The notes under the pieces: generated by a model
What the model saw: the letters and a program-made list of their open reading frames with translations, nothing else
Databases searched by the model: none
Told to the model about the DNA's origin: nothing
Position numbers and translations under genes: made by a program
Origin: Ooceraea biroi
Lineage: Eukaryota; Arthropoda; Insecta; Hymenoptera; Formicidae
DNA: 64,000 nt
Direction of reading: 5' to 3'
Assembly (NCBI RefSeq): GCF_003672135.1
Contig: NC_039513.1
Location: 11,941,971 to 12,005,970 of the forward strand
Part shown: in pieces, positions 1 through 13,200 of the stretch
Numbering within the stretch: the stretch's first letter is position 1
How the letters are laid out: each line of letters starts with the position of its first letter

Positions 1-29
1 TTTTATCATGCCGTATATTTTTCTTGCAG

Positions 30-1748
30 ACTGTGGTTAAAGTGTCGAGCTATGCGGGACGTCGAAGTGAAACTTCCACCCGGACTCCAACCAGATATGG
101 TGAGCTTATCTCTATTTCGAGCTCATTTGCGCTTCCTAGTATTTAAACTTAATTTAACCTTTGCATAACATAAATATGTCAAAATCACATTGTGAGAACG
201 TAGATAAGCAAAAGATACATGTTCGTCTCACAGAAACTTCTTCAGAAAGGCAACGAGCAACATACACGGCAGTCATCCGCCGATTCGAGCGGCTGTTCGA
301 GTGGCCAGGAGTCTGTCACCTCTTCGCTCACGGCGGAGTCTCAAGTTTCTAGCGACAGTGGCACGGAGGTAAACCTGGTGTCTCCGGAGAAAGTGTTGGA
401 GGACACCTTAATTGCTCCAACCACCTGGGAAGCCGGCCAACGTCTTCGACAGAGGAATAATACCAGCATAGCACAGACGGATGTAGCGAAGACCGCTGGT
501 TCCCATGATTGGAACTTGTACAAGGGGAACAAGTCGGGTGAGCCGGTTGAGACAGCGTCGTTGGCACGATCCACGCCCAATCTGACTGACAGTATCGGCT
601 GCACGACGTCGCCGCACACCTGGTCTAGCACTGGTTACATCAGCATGCCATCCTCTGAAGAATTGTCGAGCAATCCGAGTCCTGTACCGAGAGAGAACGC
701 GAACAATGTCGCTAACACCGGCAATGTCGCTGGCCGCTACTGCGTCATCGGTGGCAAGCCCGAGGATGATAATGGAATCAGCGCGATGTCGGACTCTAAT
801 GACGAAGCGAACGACGCTCTGATACCAGCCGAACGAGAAACGACGTCCATGGCAAATCCATACGTCAGCTTAGCTTCGCTGGAGCAAAAACAGAAGGAGA
901 AGGAAAAGGAGAATCAACAGGCGGTTGTCAGCTTGCGCGATTTAAATCAGTTGAACTCACTCGTCGACCCCGGCAACAACAAATTTAATCTGAACGCATT
1001 GGCACCGGGCTTCACTCTCCCTGAGAACACGACGGCGAGGCAGGAACCATATGTCCAGACGGGATTGATGAATGCGTTGCACAAAACGCTCGCCTCAAAT
1101 CCAGTTGAGCAGTCTGCGAAGGGTGACGCTCCAAAGTGCGACTCATTCGCCTCAACATCGCTCACGGACTCGCGCAGTAAACCGTACGTGTCGTCGTTCA
1201 TGGTACTGGGAGCGTCCACTTCGTTACCTGAGGCGATCTTGAACACGTCGACGAAGCCGAGCGTCGCCACGCCGCAGATAGCCGAATTACCGCAATCTTC
1301 GATCCACGCTGCGGAGAAGAAGGAATCTCTGCCGCAGAAGGGGGAACCGCACAGCCCCTCACGTATTCCCGCATCGAGCGAGAAGTCGCCCAACCCATCA
1401 TACATATTCGCGAGCCCTATACTCCGAATGCTGCAGAAACAGTATCAGAAACAACAACGAAAGAAGGAGCAGCAACAGCAGAAGCAGAAGCCGTCGGCGA
1501 GTGTGATGGAGGAGAAGAAGAACGACGATAAGGACAACGCGTCGTGTCCTGCTTTATCGTGCGGCGCGGAATCCGGACGAGAAGCAGCAGCAGCCGCGAG
1601 GCTGAATCCTGCGAGAATGCCCATCATCACGAGACAGAAGTCTGGCTACGTCACCATCGCCGAGAATCCGGACGCGCCGTCGGCGACAACCGGCCAGTCG
1701 GATGAGCAGTACAGCAAAATGACGGTTGCACCAAGTACTGTTCAATGA
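30..1748 (+). CDS. dome: Domeless-type cytokine receptor, C-terminal cytoplasmic part (partial)
   Basis: Coding exons are 30-99 and 234-1748; the 5' part of the gene lies outside the window. The acceptor TTGCAG ends at 29, the donor GTGAGC follows 99, and the acceptor CTCACAG ends at 233; the junction is phase 0 (ATG|AAA). The first exon encodes LWLKCRAMRDVEVKLPPGL, the membrane-proximal segment expected just inside a type I receptor. The last exon adds 504 aa of low-complexity, Ser/Thr/Asn-rich tail with a Q/K-rich run near codons 1440-1490 and several tyrosine motifs (GYISM, YVSLASL, YVQTGL, SGYVTIAENP, YSKMTV) that could dock STAT after phosphorylation. Domeless is the insect JAK/STAT receptor. 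The name rests on recognising the SADSSGCSSGQESVTSSLT block and the tail layout. No extracellular cytokine-receptor or fibronectin domain is visible here to confirm it, so another class I receptor tail remains possible. Confidence 0.7.
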
Positions 1749-2143
1749 AACGAGGAGGGAGACGCGCATCCGTCGCGTTTCTCTCCTACTCTTCCTTTCC
1801 GCGGAAGTGATTACCATTACCATTTGCGTAGGCGGACGAAGTAGGCGCGCGGCGATAAGAATAGTTTGTGAGTAGTGTTCGCGCGAGAGACTGATGTGCG
1901 TTCGTCTGAACGGTAAACACGTGTACGCAAACACTCGGGTGCGAATCGACTGAACGATAGCTTGGAGCACGAAACCCACTCTTTTAATAATTCAGCAATC
2001 GGAAGAAGTCGGATCCTCCCTGTAAACTCACGCCTGCAACGTTCTCTTGGGACGATGTGTTCGATAACTTATCATTGCGAGTGAAACCGGTGAACACAGG
2101 GTCGATCGAGGAACGCTCTAACCCAGGAAGAAAATGATTTTTC

Positions 2144-2149
2144 AATAAA
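2144..2149 (+). terminator. Poly(A) signal AATAAA for the receptor gene
   Basis: AATAAA lies about 400 bases after the stop at 1748. It is the first canonical signal downstream and would give a short 3' UTR. No transcript evidence is available, and further signals could be used in the AT-rich DNA beyond. Confidence 0.4.
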
Positions 2150-5100
2150 AGAGTTCTGGTAAGTTGACGTTCGAAGATGCTTACCTTGTACAGTTAGCCC
2201 GCTCAAGGGAGATTATGCGCATGTTAAAGATTTAGATAAACGCGCCTGTGCAACTAGATCAAAAACAGTAGATTCACTCGTAGGAGGGACGGAACGTTCG
2301 TACGCGACTTTTTGATAATAGCTCTTTGAAGAAGCATTTTCGAACGTATTTAACAGGATTTCTTTGAGAACTGAATTTCTATTTTGTCTCCCAATCTAAC
2401 GCCACTTTGTTTGATCATGTCTCGTACATACAGAATAATGTGTATATAATATATATATTATATATGGTATATAGCGATACTGACTGGTAAAAATGTTACA
2501 CGTGTTAGCGTCCTTGTTCGCGAAAGTATGTACAAACTGCGTTACTTCTTTTATACGATATGCGTAATGCGTGATGTCGTCGCAAGACCACGCGATAGAG
2601 ATAGGATAGGTAAATAAGTTATGTCTCTGGCACATGTAACACCCAGATCGACGAGCAGTCGTTGCCGGAGCAATCAAATTTAATTAATTAATTAATTAAT
2701 TAGCTAGACACTTTAATGACAGTAACGATCAAGTTGTTACTTTTCTCGCGACGATTTTCGTTTAATCGCGAGAAAATGTTTTGCCATTTTCGCGGAGATA
2801 GTTACGTAGATTTTAGGAATTGTACTTCTCTTTTGATTACCACGAGATTTTTTTTCTCTCTCTCTCTCTCTTTTGTTTAACCCTTAGTTAGTCGTTCAAT
2901 TCGCCTCATGCGGCACTTTATTAGATTTCTTATTATTAAATTAGAAATTAGTTACTAAATTACAGACTAAGAATCTTATATCGTATATTGGTTTCCTATC
3001 CAACCAATGAGCAAATTTTAGTAAAAAATGGAAAAAAAGAAAAAACAATTATGAATTTGTAACGAGTTGTTTTGCATGTATTATACAAATTGTCATCACA
3101 AATTTCATGTGATTAATTAAGGGTTAATATAAATTGTTTTGGTATTACTATCGACGATTGATTCTCAGCGTTAAAAGTGACATATTGCATACAGATATTC
3201 TTCCAGATGATATCTCTCTCTGGAGACTGTAAGCGCAGATTCCGCCACGCGGAAGAATTTCGCTCGCCGTTGCGTGACGGAATTACGATTGCTCAAAGAA
3301 GAATTTTAGGTGGAACGCTCGAAATTACCGCGCATTACGGCTACAATGACGACTAAGCGACGAAAGTTCTCTATTTTTCTAACTAGGCAGAAGCACCGCA
3401 CGAATCCCGTCGAAGCCCTTTTCACTAAACGGTAAATTGTGAGAAAAAGAGGGAACCGGTGACAATAGCTAAATCGATTCGCAGTTTTTTCACACACAGT
3501 GTAATCTATCATTGGCTTCGGTACTTTATTATATCGATTACGAGGGAAGTTGTAGGGACGCGGTAGACCAACCGCGACCGGCTTTTATAATAGCAACATT
3601 ATGCACAGTGTACAGAGTAACCGAGGACAGGGTCAGGGATAATAGAGTAAGACGGGATAAAAGCACACACGGGTGTTGCGCCATGGGCGTTGTCGGGCAA
3701 TTTGCGGGGGCCTGTAATGTCCTGAGCCTCCGGAGGAAGGGAGAAACCTTCGACGTCGCGTTACATTACATCAAGATGCCACAAAGATCGTTTGTTAATA
3801 TTGTACATAAATTTTATATAATGCACTAACACACGTCCATAGAGCGGTAGGTAAACACGGCAGGAGCGGTTCGACGCTCACTGCTTTATTTTAACAATCT
3901 CGGATCAGCCTGGTCGAGAACCTCTGAAAGAAATCCGCGTGGAGACGCCCATGCGCTGCAATTATCCCGGGTATCATGCGCTTAATTGCGCGCCGCGCAA
4001 TTACAGCACACAGCTGAAGTATATATAATTCTATTTAACTCGCGCACGCAGTGTAGCCTCAGTCGTGAACAATGCACGAAACCGGCGACTGGTTTCACGG
4101 GACGCTCTCACGCTACCGAGCTGTAGGAATATATGTATGCATAATATATATACCTTAAGCTAGTCATTGACACGATTTCCTCTCGCTGCAGGCCTTTCTT
4201 TCACGTAATAAGGGATACAGGCTTCGTGGCGATCCCAGATTCGCGGGATTCACCGAGTCGATCAAGCGATTCCTTCGCTCTCCTCCAGCACACGGTTCTC
4301 GCTCCGCTCGACGAGCGACCGATTGTTCTTTCGTTTTCCCCATTAAAGGTCTTGCATCGGTGAACCATAAGAGAGCGAATCCTCAATTGATCGACGCGAA
4401 GCGTTATTTGATTCGTCGAATAGCATCTAAGTGGCGCTTAACAAGGTTTTTGCCGAGCGTATATTAGTTTACGAAGGAAATGCTGTGTACTGAGCAATTG
4501 TCGAAGGTACTTGCCTATAATTGTTACTGAATGAGATTTGTAAAAAGTAATTGTAGTTTATACAATTAGGGAATAGGTCAGCACAACTACCACCGAACTA
4601 CGTCTATATTAGTTTTCCGTTTCTACTTCCGTAGGAATTGTACCGCGAGGAAAAGAAAATTGTAATATTTCTACAAAGAGAGGCCTGGAGAATGTGTTTT
4701 TGTAGGGCGCAGTTATTTTACACAGGTTTGACCGCGATCGCTGCCATTCGATGAAAAACGGGAAAGCGCTTTGTGTTGCCGCGACTGCGCGAGATGCAAC
4801 GAGAAACATAATAGAACATTTGTTTGCGCTTGTGGAAAGCTACTTACGGAATTTCGCGGATACGAAACGCGAGGTTCTCTCATCGAAAACGAGCTTATGT
4901 GTACCCGTATGTTTGTTGTTAACGAAAGAAGTGCCGCTTAAATATTTAATACAATACGTGTAAATGCTGTTTAGTCTGTAACAATGTTAAAACCGTATTG
5001 ACATATTGAGAAAAATTATAAATGGAAATTAAGTTGGTAGATAGCAAACTGCGAATTTATATTACATAAATGTAGACGTTGTTTTAGTCGCGCTTCTTTA

Positions 5101-8100
5101 CAATTTTTTTTTACGTATCTAGATTGCGATAATTGTACATTTAAATGTCGCTAAGAATTGTAAAACTATTTCGAGCTCAATTTCACCAATAATTGCATTT
5201 CGTTTACTTACGAGTAAAACGTACGGATTGTTCATGATTGTATCATATAGTGCATCATTAAAATCATGTTGGTTTAACGATTAAGCGAATTGTAAGAAGC
5301 GCAGCTAAAACGAGAATTGAATTTTCGAGGTCCATGTTCTAAGCGAGACACACGGATATTTTGAAACGCGCACGTATATATTTCGTGTAAGAATTTTAAT
5401 ACGCATAAATTGTATACAATTTTCAAGCAAAGGTATTCTTGAAACAATTTTTTAATCATGAATCTAATTTGTACGATGTTAATAATATCGCTCGATCGAG
5501 GAAACGAAACAGTAAACGCACACGTCCATTAATGTCCGCTCACGTCAAGATAACAAAGTATTTTTTGCGAGGAGAACGAATTCGAACGAGAGCTTGTAGC
5601 TTTGATTTGATGAACAATTTATATAGATTATACATTTCTACTTCATTAGGTTTTACATATCCGCATTGTACATATATACATATACATGAATATACCATGC
5701 ATCTACATACATATCTATTATTATCTATTTTTGTTACACGTATTTATAAATGAAAAGAGGATACTTTATTGCACAGCGAACGTAGTGTATAGGAGCGACA
5801 TTTTAGCGCGAATTTAAGAATCACGCAGAGACTGCGTCGACTTATGATACGTGAGCTCTAGATCTATTCTCTATCGTTAAACAATTGTATCTGATTCGCC
5901 TTATATACGAAATCGAAAACGTATAATCGAGAATGCATATATTCGTGTTTTCTTTTCCCATTTTTTTTTTTTATCTAATCAAACGATCTTTATATAATTT
6001 AGTTGAATAATACATAGAGTCCGGTAAAGATAACGCAATGTTTGCGTTATGATTTCACTGCTATTCGTAGGGTAGCGAAGAGACCCAGGAGGGAGGAAAA
6101 AGCAGCAGGGTAGTAATAATCGGTGTGATGCATTGAACATGACAAAATTAGGTAAAATTATCGGAGCGAACGGGCCCGGGAACGGAGAATGGATGTTGCC
6201 GATTGGGTTTCCTCTTCCCGTTTTAAAAATTTGATGCCATCCACGAACGTCCACATGTTCATGCACAGCTTGTAACGCAGTGATAAATTTTTACGGTTGT
6301 TGTTATATAGAGAGATCGCTGCGGATACAATCTCATGTGCAATGATTTATTGGAATTGATCAATTTGTGTACATAATATATAGGACGCGAGTTTACGTGT
6401 ATAATTACGCGCGTACAGAAATACACACGGTACAACACAGACATTACGCTGCAATATTATGTAGGAGGATATTACATGTATGCATATGTGTATATACACA
6501 CATGTATATGCATAGGCACAATTATATATTAGGTATATGCCGAAAAGTTCCGTCCGTTTTTTAAGTAAAAGGAAATAATCATTTTTTATAATTTTTTACA
6601 GTGCATCTCGGTGCATTTTATCAAAGGTAAGTGCTACAGGTAAAACGAATGGGGCGTAATCTGCGTTACAAAAACTTTCAACTTGCTTAAAATAAATGTG
6701 CGCTGAACGGAGAGAACTTTTCGGCATGCCTGATACATCTGTATCTTTACAATTTTTTATACCCGAGCTCTCCCTTATCTCTTCAGTATTTGATTTTATA
6801 ATAAAATGCTTTGTTGTGAAATCAGTTTGTCAGATTATTAATGCAACTTTTACTTGCATTGTTGCCATTAGTTTACGAATTATTAATTCCATGAAAGTCG
6901 CTGTCTCATTGATACATTTGCATACAGGATAAACACACACACACACACACACATACGTGCTACTCCGGTACAATTAATAGCTCCGTTAATTATATATCGA
7001 CGCTAAATCGATACTTATCCTCGAGGAAGACCTTGTACAGAGTATTGTAAAATATATTTTTAACGCTTTTCTCCTCTCTCTTTCCTGGTTTTATTATTTA
7101 TGTCGCGCGAAATGACCGCTTTTGTCGCGACTGTATATAGATCGCCTTCTGCTGTTGTACCATTGTGTAATGCCATGCCGTCAAAGCCTTGCCATTCGTT
7201 TGCAGAGCCCAAAGCTGCTATCTTTTCTTCAATACTCACGCACGGTTCGCGCTGAATGTGAACGATTCTTCTGTAATTTTAGCAAAGCTGTCGATAAAGC
7301 GCTGAAGAATCATTAGTTTATAATCTCATTAAACTGAAATATATAACATTTGTATTAAGATACGCTGAATGTTCCTTCTCGAGTGATGTGTGTCTTCCTG
7401 AAAACAAACATGGTTGGATAATTTGCATGGTGCGTGAGAGTTGAGACCAGATATGATATCTGGCCGAGTGAGAAACCGTACGTCAACATATAGATACATT
7501 CTTTATTTCCGCAATTAATTTTTGTACAAAAATATCGAGAATTTCAACGGAACGGTTATTGCTTTGAATTTAACATCGTGGCACTTTTTTATGTAGCTGC
7601 ACTTATCTCTTCTATTACTGACCGCCCTTGAAAATTGTTGTTCGCCGAATGTTGCATAATTAATTTCATTACCATGCGAAATTATGCAAAAGAATACCGT
7701 ATCTCATGTTCTGCGTATACACAATCGCAAATTACATGTCGATTCGTGTCGCTTTTACACCCGCTGTTTGATAAATGGCGCAAACATGCAACTGAAATTC
7801 GAGCATGCGTTTGCATACTCGATTTAATCTCTGATTATACGTGGAAATCCTTCTTTCGCTTATTAATCTAACAGAACGCAAATGTTTTCTAAAATGTATA
7901 TAATCAATCCCCTTTTCTAATTAGCCTGATGACAAATATGTTGTCGAGAATATCAAGTATAATTTCTTGGAACCAGAACAACCACTGTTGCTCCTCGACT
8001 TGGAGCTGAATATACGATGTTCCATTAAATATATTCATACGTTCACTAAATAGTCGTAAATATTATAAATGCGATACATCTACGCATGTATCCATTTCAT

Positions 8101-8261
8101 TTCACGATGATATGGTGACCGTTGAAATTATTCATATATTTAATTAGTTCTCTCTATACAAAGCAACGAAGCCATTTCCGAAATGTTGGCTTTGCTGTTG
8201 AAAGCAAGATTTCGTTCAGCTAACGCAATATAGATTCACCTTATGTATATTTCTCTCTAGA

Positions 8262-8268
<7 letters not shown>

Positions 8269-8301
<33 letters not shown>
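8269..8301. repeat. (TA)n microsatellite
   Basis: About 16 uninterrupted TA units in intergenic DNA. Confidence 0.9.
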
Positions 8302-8306
<5 letters not shown>

Positions 8307-9737
8307 CTACATGTATTTATAACGAAGCGTTTGGCCTCTCATATAGTAGGAACATGCCATATTGATTTTTCTGTCCTAAACTTATTCTCGCCCGCATTCT
8401 GAATATTCTTTCTCGATTCCCATTACGGAGATTTTAAACAATCAAGAAATTACGCGTGTGTAATCTTGTGTGTTGGCGAACTGTGCATTAATTTATGAAA
8501 ATCACCGTAACGGACCTGTCCCGAACGTTTCTCCAACAACACTTCGTTCTGACCCGTTCCCGTTTCATCGAAACGGATCAGAACGAGTGCGTTCTCCTGC
8601 TCTACTCTCGCGAGGACTATAAAATTTAACGAACTTATACCTTCTGCTAATATTGTCGGTAATTTGAAGCTGCGAATGCGACGTGGTCGGCCGTTCGATC
8701 TCGACCCGATCGCGATCGCTATTGCGAGAGGTACGGGTGGTTCCAAAGAAGAACAATCTGTATGATCAATTCTCTAAATGCGGTAGGCGTTTATTTTCTC
8801 CTAGACGTTGGGGTATATGCAAATCGTTCCTCGTATCGTACGCAAGGCGAGGGTAACAATGATAACCAGAGATTATTAACAGGCTATAATCTATAATAAC
8901 TTATCGCCTATTTCGTGTATTAGTGTCCCTGCCTCTCCTTAAATAATATTATGTACACGGCTTTTGGATTGATCACCTGCAAAATACAGTGTCCCCCGCG
9001 TCTCGGGGAAGGGGATGGTGTATAAATAGTTGCCAATGATATATCATTCGCGGCGGGGGTGCGCCGCGAATGTGTATATAATTCCGTGTTACTACAAGGA
9101 CACGACAAATTCATTGACTAACGTGCATCATTGACACACGTACGCACTGCAAGTCTGCAACTGCACGCGTACGCGCTAAAAAAATCAAGCGTGCTTACGC
9201 ATGTAGACTTGGTGCGTGTGCAACACACGCGCGGAATGGCAACACGAGCTACTACTACGAGAGCGCAGTAAAAATCATCGAATCTTTTATCATCATAAAA
9301 AAATAAAATCACATTTTTGAATTTTTTTCTCCCGATGCTTTTTCTCCTTTTGCATCCCGCGTGCGTTACACGCCAGACACGCGTACGTATCTTTTTGTCG
9401 ACACTATTAAAACTATAATAATTTGTGTCCTTTAACTAACGTTTACAACTTGCTGAGATTAGTATCTAATAGACGAGTGGCAATCTTGATTACCACCTCC
9501 GGCTTGCAAACTATACAGACACACGACTCGCATTTGCATCTATGATATTTGATTGACGATTTACGTGCGTGGCTCTGCCGACACGTGCAGCTCAACGGGC
9601 CTCTCAGAATCTCTCCCTCTGTTCGTCTCGGCAAATGCAGGTCCTACACTTGCGCATTTTCAAACAGAAAGCTGTTATGTGGAGACATTAATTGAATACA
9701 TAATTATATTTCGATACCAGAGCTGGGCAAATTATTT

Positions 9738-9740
<3 letters not shown>

Positions 9741-9770
<30 letters not shown>
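9741..9770. repeat. (GT)n microsatellite
   Basis: About 14 GT units running into a short GC/GT tract. The cysteine- and valine-rich open frame across it is an artefact of the repeat. Confidence 0.9.
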
Positions 9771-9777
<7 letters not shown>

Positions 9778-10228
9778 CGTGTAGTTAAAAAGCAAGATAC
9801 GTCATCAAAAATAACTTGCATCTTGCATGATTGGAGTACATTTCTGTGATATATTGCCCAACTCTGATGCAGCGGGGAAAGTTTTAACGTATCGATTATT
9901 GGGCATAACTGCTGGATCAATGTGTGTTCACTACGACGTTATTAACGCATTCCTTGCGGATGATTAGCACGATAACAACGGATAATCACGTCGCGCGGAT
10001 ATCCACGAAGGTTGCACCATAAATAAACGTCTCTCGTCATCGATTTACGAGAAAAGAACGGGTATGTCAGAACGAGGACAAAAAGAAAGCCAACTTCAGA
10101 CACAAGAGGGAGGGTAGCTGGTTTTCTTTTTTTTTCTTTGTTTTTTTAATACTTGTAAAGAGGTGTGTGTGGTGCTGAGTGAGTGTCGCACGTGCTAGTC
10201 AATGCCACATTACTCGTCCATTGGTTTT

Positions 10229-13200
10229 TTAGTAGCTGAAACAGATCCACAGGTAGGTAACACAGTAGGTAGGCGCACACACTCAATCGAATCAACCCTG
10301 CTGCCAGAACCGAACTTTTGATACTAACCGATAGTAATTAGGCTTAAACGGACCAGCCTTGTTGAGGCCCATGTACTTTGCCTGCTCGTCCGTCAGTTCT
10401 GTCAGATGCGCGTCGAACGTCGGTAAATGCAACGACGCGACATACTCATCTACGATTCGTTATCATTCCTTTGTTACTGATCCATACGTAGCGAATGCAA
10501 TGAGAAAGCTTGCGAAATTGACATTTGCGTCTATACACACCCATCTTTTTCGGCAGCAAGTAAACGTCACTCTTGTACCGTCCTGGTGGTGCATTAAACA
10601 GCTCGATCAGTGCTAATGCCTGCGTGGCGGCGGTAATCGATACCACGAAGGACGGGATACTCGAGCATGACAAGTTCACCAAACGACCTTCCGCCAGTAG
10701 AACGATGCGCTTACCGTCCGGCCAGATAACATGATCCACTTGCGATCTCACTTTCTCCCAAGTGAGATCGGGCGTACGTAAGCTGTTCTGTTAAGGATAC
10801 ACGTGCACATAAAATAAGTGATTCGAGCGATTCTTTGCGATTCTAAATCAAATCAAACAATCCGCAAAACATCGAGTTAAATGAAATCGCGCGTCGAGTG
10901 AAAAGAAAGTAGAAGACTAGAGGAGGACGTACGACGTCTATCTCCGTGTTGCTGTGGCCCATGTTGCACACGACGCACCCGTTCTTCATTTTGTCCATGT
11001 GCTCGCGCGTGACCACGTTTTTATTGCCCGTCGCTGTAATAACAATGTCTACATTTCGAATGACTTCATTGAGCTTCATCACTCTGAAGCCGTCCATGCT
11101 GTAATGCGACAACACACACATGATTTCTACTCGCTCGGACAACGCTGCGGGCTGCGGTAATCTAAAATCTTGCTTTGTGCAAGCGCGCCTTACCTGGCCT
11201 GCAGAGCGCATATCGGGTCGATCTCAGTGATATACACGATGCAGCCCAAGCCCTTGAGGGCCTGGCAGCATCCCTTTCCGACCTCCCCGTAACCGCATAT
11301 CACGACTTGTTTCCCACCGAACATGATGTCAGTGGATCTCTTCAAACTACAAGTAATACATTCGATAAGTGCTGAAAACTAACGAGCGCCACATTTAGAA
11401 CAGGCACGGGAGTGATCAGAGATCAGCCTTCCGCGAGGCGACCGCATGCGACTTACCTGTCGATGATGCTCTCGCGGCAGCTGTAAAGATTGTCGAACTT
11501 GGTCTTGGTGACGCTGTCGTTCACGTTCATCGCGGGTACCGACAGTTTACCTGCCTTTGACAATTGATACAGTCTATGTACACCGGTTACGCTCTCCTCG
11601 ACAATTCCTGAAAGAAGACACATTCCTACCGCTCTGTCTACCCAGAAATGAAACGTCAAGTTTCATTTGATTTTATTATTTTGTCGTTTCTCGGTACCAG
11701 GAATCCTTTTTAAGACAAATAAAGACGAAGATAAATGGAAATATTATATCGAGAACGAGATAAACCTTGAATCATTTTGAACACGGCGTTGTATTTCTTG
11801 AGCATCAGGTGGGTAGCGTCTCCGCCGTCGTCCAATATCATGTTAGGCTGCCAGTTCTCGGCGGCCACGCACTTGTCGATGCACCACCAGAAATCTTCCT
11901 CGGTTTCGCCGCGCCACGCAAACACCGGGTACCCGGCGTACGCCAACGCCGCGGCCACCTCGTTCTGCGTGGAGTAAATGTTGCACGCCGCCCATCGCAC
12001 TTGCGCACCCAATTCCACCAGCGTCTCGATCAGGACAGCAGTCTGCGCGTTGATGTGAGTGCATCCCACGATCTTAGCGTTCTTCAGCGGCTGTGCGAAA
12101 CAAGCATTATAAATAACGTCGTATTAATGGTTTTTTTTTTAATCATTTTAGTAATGAAATAATAGTTCATTATGAAAAGAGAGGAGGCGCACCTTGTCAT
12201 CCGCCGCGCGTTTCCGCAGCGCCATAATTCCCGGCATCTCTTGCTCCGCGATTTCGATCTCTCTGCGACCGAAGGCATTCTGATTGATGTTGCGCACGCA
12301 AAAGTCCGTGAAGCCCTTGTCCGTCTTCTGAATTTTCTCGCGCGGCGAGACGTCATCTTCGTCGGACGAGCTTCCTGTATAAGAGGCTAAGGTAGCGCCA
12401 AGAGTGCCGGAAAACGTCGGTTATTAGTACCACATCAAAGTGCAGGTGCGGATCGTCTTAAAGACGCGGCTAAATGCGATTGCTAGGTCTGTGTTATTCC
12501 TATTAGAAAGTCTATCGCCAAACTCTAGACAAAGACGGTAGACTTACAAACAACATACATGTACACTATCAAAGAAACACTCAATGTCCATGAAATAATG
12601 TTTCAATATTTTTAGAACAGAATAACAGTAGGCACATATTATCGTTAAACGATGTTAGCGTGGTATTCAATAACAAAAATAAACTGTGACAATGTTTTTT
12701 TTTGCAGAAAGCCAAACCACAGATGTGTTAGATTTTATAGTGTAACGCCCATGAACGCGGTCATACCAGAACTGTAACTGTCGGTGCTGCTAGCTGATAA
12801 GGAACGGCTGCGGTAACGGCTGGATTTCTTCAGCGCTCCAGATTTCGAGTCCTATAAATTGAGAGAAATAGTCAGTGCAACGGTCCGTGGACGTGTTTCG
12901 CTTCTAAAAGGGCTGCGATGCATTGAAAGAAATTATTACAAACTGAAGAATGGGCATGAAGCTAGTTTGCTGCACTGAATACACACAGATCAATATGGAC
13001 GATTTATATGTGTACCGATTACACAAATTTTGAATTATCACCTGTCCTTTTTGTATTATTATTTTGTGTTGTTATATTATTACGTGTTGCACACAGGATA
13101 AAAGTAATGTATTAAAAATGCTGCCACTTATAAAAATCACACTACGATAAGCGGTCCTAATTACATCTTAATAAGATAATCGTCTCATTATTAGTCTGTG

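Larger units (their letters stand above)
2150..10228. other. Gene-poor intergenic DNA, about 8 kb
   Basis: No gene can be supported here. Open frames are short, begin at arbitrary codons and lack family motifs. The stretch holds simple repeats: (TAAT)n near 2681-2701, (CA)n at 6932-6952, (TA)n at 8269-8301 and (GT)n at 9741-9770. It probably contains 3' UTR of the receptor gene on the left and of the AHCYL gene on the right. One open stretch at 7925-8053 that directly follows an acceptor-like sequence is reported as a weak candidate exon in the findings. Confidence 0.6.

Noticed and set aside
3512..3829. 105-codon plus-strand frame
   Set aside because: Begins at TTG, no recognisable motif, isolated in intergenic DNA; consistent with chance.
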